Assembly (NCBI GenBank): GCA_963920665.1
Contig: OY987273.1
Span: 2,110,501-2,174,500, forward strand
Source: Straminergon stramineum
Taxonomy: Eukaryota; Streptophyta; Bryopsida; Hypnales; Calliergonaceae
Reading direction: 5' to 3'
Length of the DNA stretch: 64,000 nt
Shown here one piece after another: positions 22,196 to 34,345 of this stretch. The notes under the pieces are model-generated. The model did no database searches. It was not told the origin of the DNA and saw nothing but the letters and a program-made list of their open reading frames with translations. The position numbers and the translations under genes are program-made. Within the stretch, counting starts at the first letter, position 1; each line of letters starts with the position of its first letter.

Positions 22196-22539
22196 GTAAC
22201 GGGGTTCAATGTTTATTTATCAATGTTTTTACCAATTGCAGCATGTCATTTGAGCTTAGATTTTTGTTTTTCATATATTTCAATTGTCATGTAATGTAGT
22301 AGTGTATGTTGCTTCATTCAAAGATAAAACATATTGTGCATTTTTAATTTTTCTATGAAATTTCAGTTTCATTTTGAAACAAAATCAAATTTAAAATTCT
22401 AATACACGAATGAGATGTATATCATCAATAAACAAAAAAAATTTATAATGAAATGATTGAACAATACATTCTCAATATGTGCTCAATATATCATGAGAAA
22501 CTAAGCAAAAAAATATTTAAGCTTCTAATTCCTCAATTC

Positions 22540-25500
22540 CTATGGACACCAATCTTCATCTCCTTTCACCTCAACTCCACTACTTTCTCCGTTAGCTCTC
22601 CGTTCAAAATCTTCATTGTCCAAATCATCTTCCGTATCATCTGAATCAAGCATCGTGGTCTTCTTCAAGCCTTTCTTTAAAGTAGGTTTACTCCCTTCCT
22701 TCGAATTTAATTTCTTTTTATTTACTTTCATAGAACCATGACGGGCTTTTTGAATAGGAACTTTTCTTTTCCTTCTATTGAAGGAAGCATTGACATCCTC
22801 ATCAAGAGGGGTCTTTTTCTTCACCGGAGAGATAGCAAAAGGTTGCATATCTTTTTTAATTTCCCCCTTCCTGGATTCTCGAACCACCGCTTTCGATTTG
22901 GAGTCGGCCTGTCCGTGAATGGTTATCTCCACTTTGACTTTCTTTTGAAGTGGCGGAGTGCTAGTTGTTGCTTTGATGGGTTCTCCTACCATTCGTTTTT
23001 CTAAACGACGAGCATGCAACATTACCAACAGTGGTTGATCACTATCCATATCAGTGAGGCATGTATGTGATGGCACTACTTTTAGTACATTACCGCCTGT
23101 AGAAATTTCTTTCGAAATGTTCATTAGACGTTTTCCATACCCAAAGCTTTGAAAACCCTCTAATCTTGTGATAGCTGGCTTCAACGCTATTGGTGGAAGA
23201 GCGCTAGATCTCTGAACCTCAGAAATTGACTTCATTGGCTCCTTTCCTTTATCATTGTCCACAATACTTGATTTTGTAAATGCCATCTTGGTTGAAGCAC
23301 TCTTCTTTTGTACCTCAATATTTGATTCACCCTTGTCGCCACTGTTTTGGCCCACATCTTTTGGGACGTCCAACTCACTAACCTTGTGTCCTTTTCTATC
23401 ATTTTCTTCGACATTCTCTTCCACCATATCTAGTGCCACAGATCGAGATTTCGAAATTTGAACATCTTCATCTGTTCTAGCATTGCCAAAAGCATCCCTA
23501 TTCATTTCCACCTCCTCAACAATAACAACTCCCTTTTTTGATAGAACAGTTTCGCTACTCATGTATGCAGTTCCGTCGCAATATGCTGCTATTGAAGGTA
23601 GATTCTCCTCTACCCCTACTTCATCCTCATCTTCTAAAAAATCATACAAATCGTTCGCATTGCCTTCAACATTAGCATAGCGGTCATTACGATTATGATA
23701 CGTATCATCCACCAAATTGGGAATGTCTTCCATAGCGTCTTCATCTTCTGACGGTGTTGCACAACACAAGTCATTCTCGCCATTTACTACTTTAAAGGCC
23801 CTTTCCAAATCCTCGTCATCATCCTCATTATCATCTTCGTTCATCGGCCTATCCGAATCCTCCGACTCCACTGTCTCCATGTTATCGTCGTACCATTTCT
23901 TTTCATCTTTTTCTTTCGATGCGTTTAGGACTTTGGAATTAGTATACACATACACCAAATCTGCTGCTCTCTTTGGCTTCAATCTGTTTTGCGATTTGTT
24001 GTGAACAAAAGAATAGCTGCTCCAATTCCGTTCACATGAAGATGATGACACCGGTTGGGCCAATATCCTCTTTGCTAATGGAGCTATGAACTTGCCACAA
24101 GCACCTTCAAAATCCCACCAAGCATGTGCCGACAACATTTGTTCTCCCAGATTCAACATATTGTGGAATGGAGGTTCCTTATGTCGAAAAGCCACGAATT
24201 CTCGAACCACTGCTGCGTACTCATCCGGTTTACATATTTTCTCCAAAACACGCTTACATGCTGACATTGCATCTGCATCATCGGCTAGTTCTTTGTCATG
24301 TAGAAGGTATGGATTCAAGAGAGCTGCGGCAGATTGGAGATCGTTAGCTACCATTTCCCTTCGCACATGAAAGGATTGTATCAATGGAATTGCCTTGCTC
24401 TCTTCCATACAAAATGGCGGACTTTCTAATCCATACACATGCTTTTCTAATTTCCTCATAATATGCAATACCTTCCCCATACATGGTGATTTCGAATCCA
24501 AATCACGGAGTGCACATATAATTGGTTCAACCATCTCCACATAATTGATAGAACGGTTCCAAAAATGATCATCAAGAACAATTCTCTTCACTGCTGCTGC
24601 GAGGTTTCTTGGGTTGACTTTGGCTCCACGTTTCCTCTTGAGCGTACGTACGTACTCTGCCCATTGTGGATCCACCACTGTTTGTTCCAATGGTCCTCTC
24701 AATTTTATCAAACGCTCCATCATGATAAATTGAGAGGCAAATCTTGTATCCCCCGGCATCAATAAACCAAGATTTGGCGAATACTTCCGTAATAGAGCAA
24801 GTAGCATATGTCTCCTTTTGATAAATTTGGCTACAAGTATTCCTTCATTCCATTTTTCAGCAATCCAATCCTCTGACCCCCAATCCTTGAGCAACAAATT
24901 CAACGCATGAACCACACACCCTTGGTAAAAAATATGAGGATACTTTTCAGATATCATATTCCATGTAGAAGAATTCACAGGGGCATTATCTGTGGTTACT
25001 AACACAATGTTCTTGGGCCCCACTTGTTCAATGAATTTTTCCAACACTGCTGCCAAATACACCCCATTCTTTTCACAACCACTTGTATCTACTGATCCAA
25101 GAAATTCTTCACCTGCGGATGATACAAGCATGGCATTGATCAAAGGACGCGTGGTCACAGAGCTCCATCCATCAATAGACACAGTTGCTCCAAATTTTCG
25201 AATGTTGTCTTCAGTCTGTGTGAGCAACTGTGTCTGAATGTTGGTCTTCGCCTCGTTCAACAATTTGTAATGAAGCTCGTGGTACGATGGAGGAGTGTAT
25301 GGTCTACCGAACGCAGCCGTTCGCTTCACTACTTCTTTAAAAGCTGCATTTCGAGCCACGGAAAATGGTATATTTGCCGTATAAAAAAAATTCGCCCACA
25401 CAAAATGCAATTTGCGTTTATAACCCTCTTCAAATCCACTCACTAAGCTGCTTTGTTTATGAGGCCTAGAACTTGATGCCTTCGGGGTTTCATAATCATC

Positions 25501-26509
25501 AGAAGCTTCTGTGCTAAAAGTTTCTTTAGTTCCTGCAAATACTACTTCTCTTGATGCTGGAGACGAGTCTTCGTGGGTTGATTGCGATACACCCCTTCCG
25601 ATCGACAATTCTTGGGGGTCCATAGGTGCAGGGTTGCCATCTACAATATCGGTTCCAACACTTTTTGGAAAAATTCCTTCGCAACGAAGAAATGCTGCAC
25701 AGACTACTGTCGTCAATCGCGGACAATTCCTTACTCTTGTATCGCGTACACCATTTGGACCGGAATACCCTAAATGGCTCAACATACAGCAAGGCTTTTT
25801 GGTCATAACCACCTTGCAAAGCCTAGAACACAACAAAAAATTGAATACAAGAATGCACAAAACAATACCATACCTCTTCCAACCAATCCTTGCCATGTAC
25901 GGGATTGGCTACCGCTACAATCTTGGATAGCTTCTTGTATAACTTCTCAGTGGAGTCCTTTCTAGAGCTCCTCATTGTTGTTGCAACTCCTTCTTGTGTC
26001 TGATCATCAAGAGGTGTGTCTTCATTGTACTTGCGAATTGTAGCATCAACAGGAGTGGCAATTTCTTGCTGAGAAAAGAAAGACATCTAAATATATATTA
26101 GAAAGATTCCAAAGGGGAGACCAATCAAGTAAATAAATGTACAAAGAAAAAGCCTAGACCATTCCATCTTACCTTAAAAATGAATGAGGTAAACACTTCT
26201 AATGGCATAGAATACCATGTCTTCCGTATGCTCTGTTGGCAAGTCTTCACATCGTTTGGGCTAAGAAGCTCAGAGAACTTCTCCAAATCCATGACCCCAT
26301 ATTTCTGCATGCGATACAATGTGTGCACTAAGTTTGTTTTGACATGAGAATTCTCCGTGTGCTTGCCAAAAAAGGTTATTACCAAATTAGATATTAAAGA
26401 ACCCCACATGATAGCAATAGTAAAAAAACCATCAAAGGGGGAATATTATGAAGAAGTCTAAAATATGTTAAAGAGTGCTTACTTGTTAATCTTGTGCATA
26501 GCTTGCATT
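22540..26509 (-). CDS. intact hAT-derived (DUF659) protein gene, spliced
   Basis: The main exon, 25,812-22,540, has 1,090 codons without a stop. I infer upstream exons 26,068-25,874, 26,361-26,173 and 26,509-26,483, all with GT-AG borders and compatible phases, giving about 1,225 residues. It starts at a Cys-rich segment (KKPCCMLSHLGY) in the BED-finger position. The RNase-H-like transposase core has IDGWSS (Asp codon 25,171-25,173), VTTDNAPVN (Asp 24,988-24,990) and SSSSCERNWSSYSFVHN (Glu 24,031-24,033). These match the DUF659 and hAT C-terminal dimerisation regions and the expected D-D-E residues. A 420-residue tail follows, with acidic runs (DDNEDDDEDLE) and basic segments (RRKRKVPIQKARH), suggesting a nuclear protein. 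Every other transposase frame in the window is broken, so this is either a recently active element or a host-adopted gene. The exact start is uncertain. Confidence 0.8.
25813..25873 (-). other. inferred 61-bp intron of hAT gene
   Basis: The donor is GAG|GTATGG and the acceptor GCAAG|GTGG. A 51-bp alternative ending at TTCTAG would put the downstream exon in the wrong frame, while 61 bp joins DWLEE to VVMTKKPCC. Confidence 0.55.
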
Positions 26510-27153
26510 GCCACGCCAACATGGTTTCTCGTATCCAAGACAATCGAATCCACAAAGATGTGCCACTCTCTATCCGTGCTCTAAAGACGGTTGATGAGAT
26601 TCATCCATGTGATGTTGTGGTGATTCCCGTCACAAACGTAGAACTTGTAGTCTATCAAATGCTTCAATGTTGGTTGAGACCTCAAGTGCATGTTAAATTG
26701 GTCATTGACTAAGTTCCACAATGGGCCCCATCTCTCCTTTTCATCCTTAGTAAAAACAATTGACTACCCTTCCTCATCTGAAATGGAGACATAAAATACT
26801 CGAGCTCCCTCCTCGTAGCCATGGACAAATTGTTGCTCAAGTAGAATCAAGTCACAAGCAAGGGTTGGGTGCACCATCGGCATTGGCACCAAACGACAGA
26901 GAGGAATTTTCATCCTAGAGAGATCGGAGGTTGTTAACCTTAGACTTGAAATTGTTGAGACGGTGTCCATCCTATGTTGATGCCGAATATCGTCCTCCAA
27001 TATGTCCCCTTCCACTCTATGGGAGTGTTCCTCATCCAACTCATCAATCTCCTCATATGAGTCTATAGTTGGTTGGGGGCTTATATCCTTCATGGCACTC
27101 TCAATGGACTTTGGGGTCAACAAAGTAGGGCCGTGATCTTGATGTTGCTGCAT
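26483..27153 (-). pseudogene. upstream domain fused to hAT gene, with stops
   Basis: One frame runs from MQQHQDHGPTLLTP to the splice donor KINK|GTAAGC at 26,483. It contains a stop at 26,764-26,766 and another after MNLINRL. Ordered blocks are FVHGYEEGARVFYVSISDEEG, ERWGPLWNLVNDQFNMHL, LKHLIDYKFYVCDGNHHNIT, and WHIFVDSIVLDTRNHV. The DGNHxxxxW segment is reminiscent of ParB-like DGNHR motifs, a tentative comparison. Because the stops precede the last exon piece, translation of the hAT gene probably starts downstream (MQAMHKINK at 26,509). Alternatively the segment is a separate captured gene. Confidence 0.45.
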
Positions 27154-27438
27154 GATTTCTAAATAATAAGCATAGAATAGTTATAAAACATCCATCAAAT
27201 AAAAGAAACAAAAACCAAAGTAATTCATGATTATATAGAGATGAATTAGATTATCTAGATGGTGACAAAAGCATTTTTAGGAGTGCAAAGTCTCAAGATA
27301 AATCATATATCACTTCATTTGGTGTGAAGAGTTACAAAAGGATTATGTACATATTACAAAGCACAATGTACATGTCTCAGTCAATGATCTATAATGCCCA
27401 CAGCAAAAAATGGGAATGTCATCATTAGACTAATATCC

Positions 27439-27799
27439 ATAGTTGTTCTGTCGAACACATTTTGGGTTTGGGTGTCGAGTTGTTCGTCTAATGTCACGTG
27501 TCGTACAAGACGAGTGTTGTGTATACATGACAATTTTGACGAATAAAGCCTTATCCTAACAGCAAAGATAATTTGAAATCTCATTTTATTTATGATCCAT
27601 AATTAAGAATGGAATAAGTGATTATTAAATTGAGACACTTCAATAAAATGAAACTCAAATATGTCAAGATTGGAAATAGAAAGTGTTTTATTTGAAAGTC
27701 AACCTTAAAGTTGACTTTATTAGACGGACAAGGGGGTCTACTAGACGTGTTGGACGTCGTGTTCATCGTGTTGTCGAGTTGTTCGGCCGAACAACCATG
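27439..27799 (-). mobile_element. 361-bp MULE-type MITE, copy C
   Basis: Begins ATAGTTGTTCTGTCGAACAC and ends GTTCGGCCGAACAACCATG. Flanked by a perfect 9-bp duplication CTAATATCC (27,430-27,438 and 27,800-27,808). Nearly identical to copy A in reverse orientation, apart from scattered substitutions, so the family moved fairly recently. Confidence 0.95.
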
Positions 27800-27808
27800 C
27801 TAATATCC

Positions 27809-28036
27809 TGACGTGACATCGATGTCCATGTGGTCACAAGTGCAATGCTTAATATCCTTAGATGCAGATAAATAATTTACTAGGTGATTCTTTCCTATAG
27901 ATGTGGAGGATGAGTTTATTGGGTGCATAGGACTAGAAAAGTGCATGTCATCTTGAACTAAATCCATCCCAAGAACTGGTTCATCATGCGAGTCCTCTTG
28001 ATTATTGATTGGGACAACAATGATTGGGTATTGCAC
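27809..28036 (-). other. small open frame of unknown status
   Basis: MQYPIIVVPINNQEDSHDEP to KHCTCDHMDIDVTSG, ending at the edge of MITE copy C. It may be a further upstream exon of the hAT-linked transcript, but no splice or homology support is visible. Confidence 0.25.
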
Positions 28037-28669
28037 TTGAGGGATTAGAGGATGTGGAATTTGAAGTTGAATACAGGCTATCTCATCTTGACCTTGGGAT
28101 GGGGCATCGTGATAAGGTACCTATACATTACGATACAGATGAATATGAATGATACAGATTACAACATTCGTTATGAAATAAAATTTGATCAAGCATATCG
28201 ATCAAGAGAATGTGCAATAAGAATATAAACAAGCACACTCTTCCTCTATATAGTACCTTGAAGTCTCAAGTGTAATCAACTTTGCACCACTAACACCATC
28301 AACTATATACAATTACAAATATAAACCAAATGACAATAATTAAATTTATTTAAGAAGATTAAAAACAACATGGAAATATATTCATTAAGTTCCATGAAGA
28401 GACCCTCCTTGATCTCCTCCTTAATCCCTAGAATCCACTTAGGGGCCCTTGAATAATAGTAATCGAGATGGTATCCTTAATAATAAATTTGAATAAAAGC
28501 AATTAATTCTCACTCACAATCTGAGAAATTTCTTGGTTGAATAATGAGAATATACCATTTCCTTGTTCACATAGAGAAGTGGATGAAGAATTGAGTTAAA
28601 AAAGACTAACTAACAATAACAAGTTCTAGGAGAACAAAAACAAAATATTCAAAGAAAGAACATGTGAGA

Positions 28670-31280
28670 CCCCTTCCGTCTCCAAAAGGCCTCTAGAGGA
28701 TTCTAGCCTCGTTGAACATTGCTAGGAAAGAGACCTTTCAAACCCAGACTCTGAACTTTGAAAATAATTTAATTGTATAGTCTATATGATCGGATACTTA
28801 ATATATCATTTAGAATTCACTCCATACCTCCTTTTGAGCCGAGCTTGTATTGAATGATTCCTTTGTGATGAAACTATAAACCATGCGGGCTAGGTCGAAA
28901 TCCACAGGAAGCAAGTTTAAAAATCTAAAATCGCACAAGTTAGGACCTTGAGGGACCTCTCTTGGCGCCAAGAGGCTCTTTGGGAGTTGTAACCTTGTGG
29001 AACTTTGGGCACAATCAATCCTCATTGAACACAACATTTTGACTACTTCTTGAACCAATTCTTATAGACCAAATGATTGGATACATCTAATCCTTGTATA
29101 TTATCCATTTTGTGTGCTTCTCCCACAATTGAACTTGCATCGGAAAAGACCTTAGTAATTGAAGCTAACAATTACTAGGTTTAGTAAGAATAATGAATAT
29201 ACAATTTTAGGAATCCAAGGTCATATAGGGAGAGACCAAGAGAGTCCCATATTGACACTTAGCTGACTCTTGATGGTCTACTCCTTGTGGAACTTTGGAC
29301 GAAACCCATACCTTAAAGTGTGGTTTGAATCATATCTTCTTCATTGAATCTCTACACAAAGTTCAATTGATTGGATACTTATTATTTCTAGATATACAAA
29401 AATACCTCTATCTCTTCTTTAACATAACATGCATTGGAAAGCACTTGAAATATCAAACTAGAAATCACGTGGATTATATAACAATCAATAGGAATTGGGA
29501 ATCCAAAATTTGCATAAGGAGGGAACTCAACGGATCCCTCCCGGCACCGAGAGGGTCCTTGGAGGTATGCTTTTCGTGCAACCTTGGACTTCAGGACTGG
29601 ATTTATTTCTTTGTCTCATGCCCAGCCCAGATTGAAAGAAATGCATTTCCATAATTAATGGGGTAAACCTCAATGAATATGATTTTAAATTTCCTCAAAC
29701 TAAGACCTCAAGTTACCCCTCTTAGCACCGAGAGGACCCTAGAGGCTCCACACTTCGTGAAACTTTGATAAGGGATCATGAAGAAAATATTCATCTGAGA
29801 TATTCACCTACCCTCTAAGAAATGTGTTAATATTGAGTTTCAAATTTTTCACCTACCACTAAAAGCAATCAACTTGCATTAGCAAGAACTTAAGTTTTTA
29901 ATCCAGCAATGTAGAGAATTGAAGGCACCATAATAAATTGTGGACCATTAATGAATCTCAAAGAATCTATTTTGGTAATTAAAATTTGCACAAGGAGGGA
30001 CCTTGAGGGACCCCTCTCGGTGCCAAGAGGCCCCTTGAGGGTCCACTTCTTGTGGAACTTTTTCAAGAATCAAGCTTCACTCTATCCAGCCTTCAATTGT
30101 AGAGCGACTCAATTCATATAACTAAAATCTATTGATCTTCTACCCTTACGCATTTTATATTTCATCTCCTTCAATGATTTCATTAACAATGAATTCTATA
30201 AGTCAAAGGTGGAATATCCATTTCTAAAATTTGCACAAGATGGAACCTCCAGGGACCCCTCTCGACGCCGAGAGATCCCCCAGGGGTGTACTCCTCGTAG
30301 AACTTTGTCAAGAAGGTTCAGTCAATGAACCTAACCATTGTTTGAGTAATCCATTTTGAGATTTCTAATTTGCTTAAGGTAGGACCTTTAGGGACCCCTC
30401 TTGGTGTCGAGAGACCCTCAAGGGATGTACTCCTCATGGAACTCTATTAGGAAGTTGTAGTCAAAGAACCCAACCCATCATCTGAGTAATCCATTTTGGG
30501 AATAAGAATTTGCTCAAGTTGGGACCCCGAGGGACCCCTCTCGATGCCGAGAGGTACTCGACAAGTCTGCTCCTCGTGGGACTTTGGTAGGAAACCAAAG
30601 TGAAGGAACCCAACCTATCGTCTAAATAATCCATTTTGGGAGTAAACATTTGCTCAAGTTGGGACCTCAAGGGACCCCTCTCGGTGCCGGGAGGCCCTCC
30701 ACAAGTTTGCTCCTCATGTGACTTTGGTAGGAACCAAGTTTCACAAAATCCAACCTTTAATTTATCTTATCTTAATCTAGCTCTAAGGCTAATTCAATAT
30801 CTAACTTTAATCAATTCATGTCCACTCCTTACACAAATTCCCAAAATCGAAGTACTCCACATATATCTCTACTTCAACTCCAACCGATCTAACATTAAAA
30901 TGCAACTCCAAATTATTTAAAACAAATTGGAAGACGAGATTTGCAATTTGGAATTTGTACAAAGTGGGACCTCTAGAGACCCCTCTCAGTGCCAAGAGGC
31001 CCCCAATGGTAACGCTACTCGTGGAATTTCGACAAGATTCCAAAGTCATATAAACTCGACCATTGAGTGCATTCATATGGAATATCAACTCACTCTAACC
31101 TATTGATGTACTCTCATTTCTCCAAATCTTTGAAATAAAGTGATTAGTGTATTTCTCTATCTCATCTACAACCAAATCTAAAATTTGATTGCACCGTCGT
31201 AATAATTGAAACAAGATGAAGGCATAAATTTCTCACAAACTATGACCTCGAGAGACATCTCTCACTGCCAAGATCTCCCT
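28670..31280 (+). repeat. satellite-like repeat with CTCTCGGTGCCGAGAG hairpin core
   Basis: About eleven degenerate units share GGGACC-n-AGGGACCCCT, a self-complementary core CTCTCGGTGCCGAGAG and, some 25-40 bp later, CTCGTGGAACTTTG. Cores lie at 28,671, 28,956, 29,537, 29,716, 30,013, 30,258, 30,397, 30,537, 30,677, 30,982 and 31,257. Four of them (30,258-30,694) are spaced 139-140 bp apart, the apparent basic unit, while the others are 180-300 bp apart. Some cores are perfect palindromes (CTCTTGGCGCCAAGAG at 28,956) and compensatory changes are visible in others. No coding frame runs through the block. Confidence 0.75.
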
Positions 31281-33869
31281 AGAGAGTCTTCTTGTATTGG
31301 AACTCTTGCTTTCGACTAAAACTAAATTTTTGAATAAAACTCTTGCTTTTGGCTATTTATCTACACTCTGAATCTAAAGATCTATTGATATTTGAATTGC
31401 AGGTTGTCTCCTACGATTGAGTCAACCGCTTGTAATAAGCACAAACCTCCGTTTCAAAACTACAGATTTGTGGAATCAAATGATAATCTCAATGAATGAG
31501 ATATTCTATACTTTTTTTGGCGAGAAGGGACTGAAAGGAAAGCTTTCCAACACCAAACATAGGGTAGGAATTGACCCTCCTACAATCACTGTGGACGCAT
31601 GACCTCTCCATCAGTGTTAACTATGAAATCATTTGTCTCTCACTAAGAATCTTGATTTTGCAACATGCATTAGAAATAAAATTTCGACAAATCTATATGT
31701 AGATTATAATGTGTACCTCGTCGTTTTTGATTGATCCTGGTCTTGTTGATGCTTCTCCAATACCCGCTTCCAATTGACTGCAATGAGAGCACAATGTTCT
31801 CTCCATTTCCACGTCCTCGAAATTCCAAAGGCTACGATGAATAAATCGAGACTACAGTTTAGCAAGCATTTACAACAAAAAACAAGATGATCCAAATAAA
31901 TTAACGAGTTGTACTCACCAACGAACTACAAGAAAATCAATATCTCGATGGCGCTAGAACAAGTAGGAGCTGGGGCCGCAACGGCTTGCAAGAAGAATTA
32001 GGGTTCTCCTACTCGACTCAAAGCTGGCAAATTTCCCGTTCCAACAGCTTGGAGGTCCGTACCTGGAGCCTTAGGTTTGGTTCTTAGACCCGAACGTCAG
32101 TTCTAGATTTTGCTTTGACGAACCTTAGGTTAGCTTCAGGATTTAAAGTTAAAATTAAAATCCACCAAGGTGCATTTACTTCCTAGATGAATTTAAAGGA
32201 GAGTACAAACAACTGCATGCATTGTAGTTTAATTGGACATTTTACTAACCTTTGACATATCAATGAAATTTTGTTACCCTAATCTCATGTAAAATTTTGG
32301 TTTGTTACTCACATGATGTTCCAAAAATTTCCTCCAATTGCCTTAGTTTTATTCTTCTTAACAACTAAAAAGTCCATACAAGATTACTACATATCTTTTC
32401 AATTATTTTATAAATCAATCTTTCTACAAATATTATAAAAAGATGCATATTGAGATAATACAATATTTTGCAAAATAATTATTATCCAAATACATCTAAT
32501 AGAAATATCTTGTATAGGAATTGATATAAAACGAAGGCACAAATATGTAGGTAACATATAAAGATCTTAATAGAGAGAGAAAAAAATGACTTGCAAATGA
32601 ATTTATAATATACTAAGTGTGTTCCTTTTATACTAGCTTCATACTCAAAGTAATAATAAAAATATATTATATTTAGAAAATATATAAATAAAATAAACAT
32701 AAAATAGAAATCAAATAGTAAAGTAAAAATAAACTAATAAAAATAGAAATGTAGTAGTTAATGTCAAATTCTATTACTTTAAATTTTCATTTATTTATTT
32801 GGAATAAATTAAATTGATTTTTCTTGAATCAAATGAATTACTTTTAGGTAATTTTCTTTACTTTAAATTACATTAGTACATTTCAAGAGCTCAAACCCAA
32901 CAAATTAGCTCATCACTAGTTGTGCCAAAATATCCAAACACCAAAAGTGTGCTTAGAAGTAGAAGACGAGAGAGATTCAATTGGGAAATCAAAAAAGTAA
33001 TGTTTGTTGCTCCTAGACCCGTTGCCGCATAGGGGGCGTGGCTATAAATGGTAGGCTAGGAAGTAGCCCGGCCCACCCCGTGCTCCGGCAAAGGACACTT
33101 TTTTAACAACTTCACAAGCCTTTACTTGCTTTTGCGTTGGAGCTACTCTTAGTGAAACGTTTTGGAAATTTGTTACTTACTTGATCTTCTTGATCTTAAG
33201 TTTCATTTTTATGAGATTCATTGTATAAGATGAGTAAATGATGTAAATTAGATATGGTCGGTTTTGGAGAATTTATTTGAAGTCTCGATCCTTCTTTTGC
33301 CACCTATAACGGACCAACTGACCAAGTTGTTCTTCGGTTCCTATAAGTGGATCTTAGACTACCTACATAATACCGTTTTCATTTTGGTCTTATCTTCTGG
33401 AGGCCCCTTCATGTCTGATTGTCATGGTAATATGAACTGTCGTTTTTTGCATCTAATGTTCTATGCTATTAATCCCAACGGATTCAGCATTGAAAGGATA
33501 TAATGGCATGTCTATTGACAATGTTTTTTCTTATAACTTTAGATTTATAGTAGAGTTCTTTGTTTGTTGCGAAGTATATAAGTAACACATGAATTTTTCT
33601 ATTTTTATTGACATTTTCTTGTTTGTAATAATGAATGTAACCTCCATGTATTACAGACTTTGAGGTTTTATATTCAAGCCGTCATTTACAAATTATCATC
33701 TTATTTATGCACTTATCTTTTCTAGTTTTTGTCATTGTTTTCAAGTACCGTTTGTCTTTAGTTCCGCTTTCCTGTTTACTTCATCTCATCCATTGTAAGG
33801 ATTAGTTGTGGATTAAGATTGGTAATTCCATAATGCGATGAGCACAAGTATGTCTTTTGATTCTCTGGC
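31281..33869. other. no recognised gene; AT-rich
   Basis: 32,340-32,900 is very AT-rich. A minus-strand frame at 31,704-31,895 (RTWKWREHCALIAVNWKRVL) and a plus-strand frame at 33,264-33,503 show no known domain. A GGCTATAAATGG at about 33,050 could be a TATA box, but no gene is identifiable behind it. Confidence 0.35.
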
Positions 33870-33975
33870 AGGGTTGTTCTGTCGAACATGTTTTGGGGTT
33901 TGGGTGTCGAGTTGTTCGTCAGATGTCACATGTCGTATAAGACTAGTGTCACATATACGAGACAAATTTGACGAG
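33870..33975 (-). mobile_element. truncated MULE-type MITE, copy D
   Basis: Begins AGGGTTGTTCTGTCGAACAT and follows the family through GAGTTGTTCGTCAGATGTCAC and GACAAATTTGACGAG, where homology ends after 106 bp. No second end or target duplication. Confidence 0.75.
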
Positions 33976-34077
33976 CGCGAAATTAGGGTTTGGGGTTTTC
34001 AGGCAGGGCAACCAAAAATTTTATCTTACGTGGTGAGTTATCAACAGTGACATGGAAAGCTTTGACCACGTCACCAT

Positions 34078-34345
34078 AGGCGACTGCGGGTGGGGCGCGT
34101 GCGGGTAAGGTGGGGCGACTGTAGGCCCCAGAATGATGGCAACTGTGGGTCCAAAATCTAGGGCGACTACGGGTAAAGTGGGGCGACCACGGGTCCTAGA
34201 ATGAGGGCGACTGCGGATCCAACCCAGGGCGACTGCGGGTACAGTGGGGCAACTGCGGGTCTAAGAATGAGGGCGACTGCGGGTCCAAAATCCAGGGCAA
34301 CTACGGGTCCAACCCAGGGTGACTGAGGGTGTAAAGGCGACCACG
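34078..34345 (-). repeat. ACCCGCAGTCGCC motif array
   Basis: About twelve plus-strand GGGCGACTGCGGGT-like motifs spaced 20-30 bp apart, alternating with short linkers such as CCAGAATGAGGGCGACTG and TCCAACCCAGGGCGACTG. By the rule seen elsewhere it would serve a minus-strand gene to its left, but none lies within 1 kb. Confidence 0.7.

Noticed and set aside
25823..25873. A 51-bp intron ending at TTCTAG in the hAT gene
   Set aside because: It leaves the downstream 1,090-codon exon out of frame. A 61-bp intron keeps the frame.
30220..30740. CRISPR-like regular spacing of a palindromic core
   Set aside because: The spacers are homologous to one another and unit length is 140 bp. It is a satellite in a eukaryotic genome.
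33264..33503. A small plus-strand gene behind the GGCTATAAATGG at about 33,050
   Set aside because: The frame has no recognisable domain, no homologue in the window and no supporting splice or start context.
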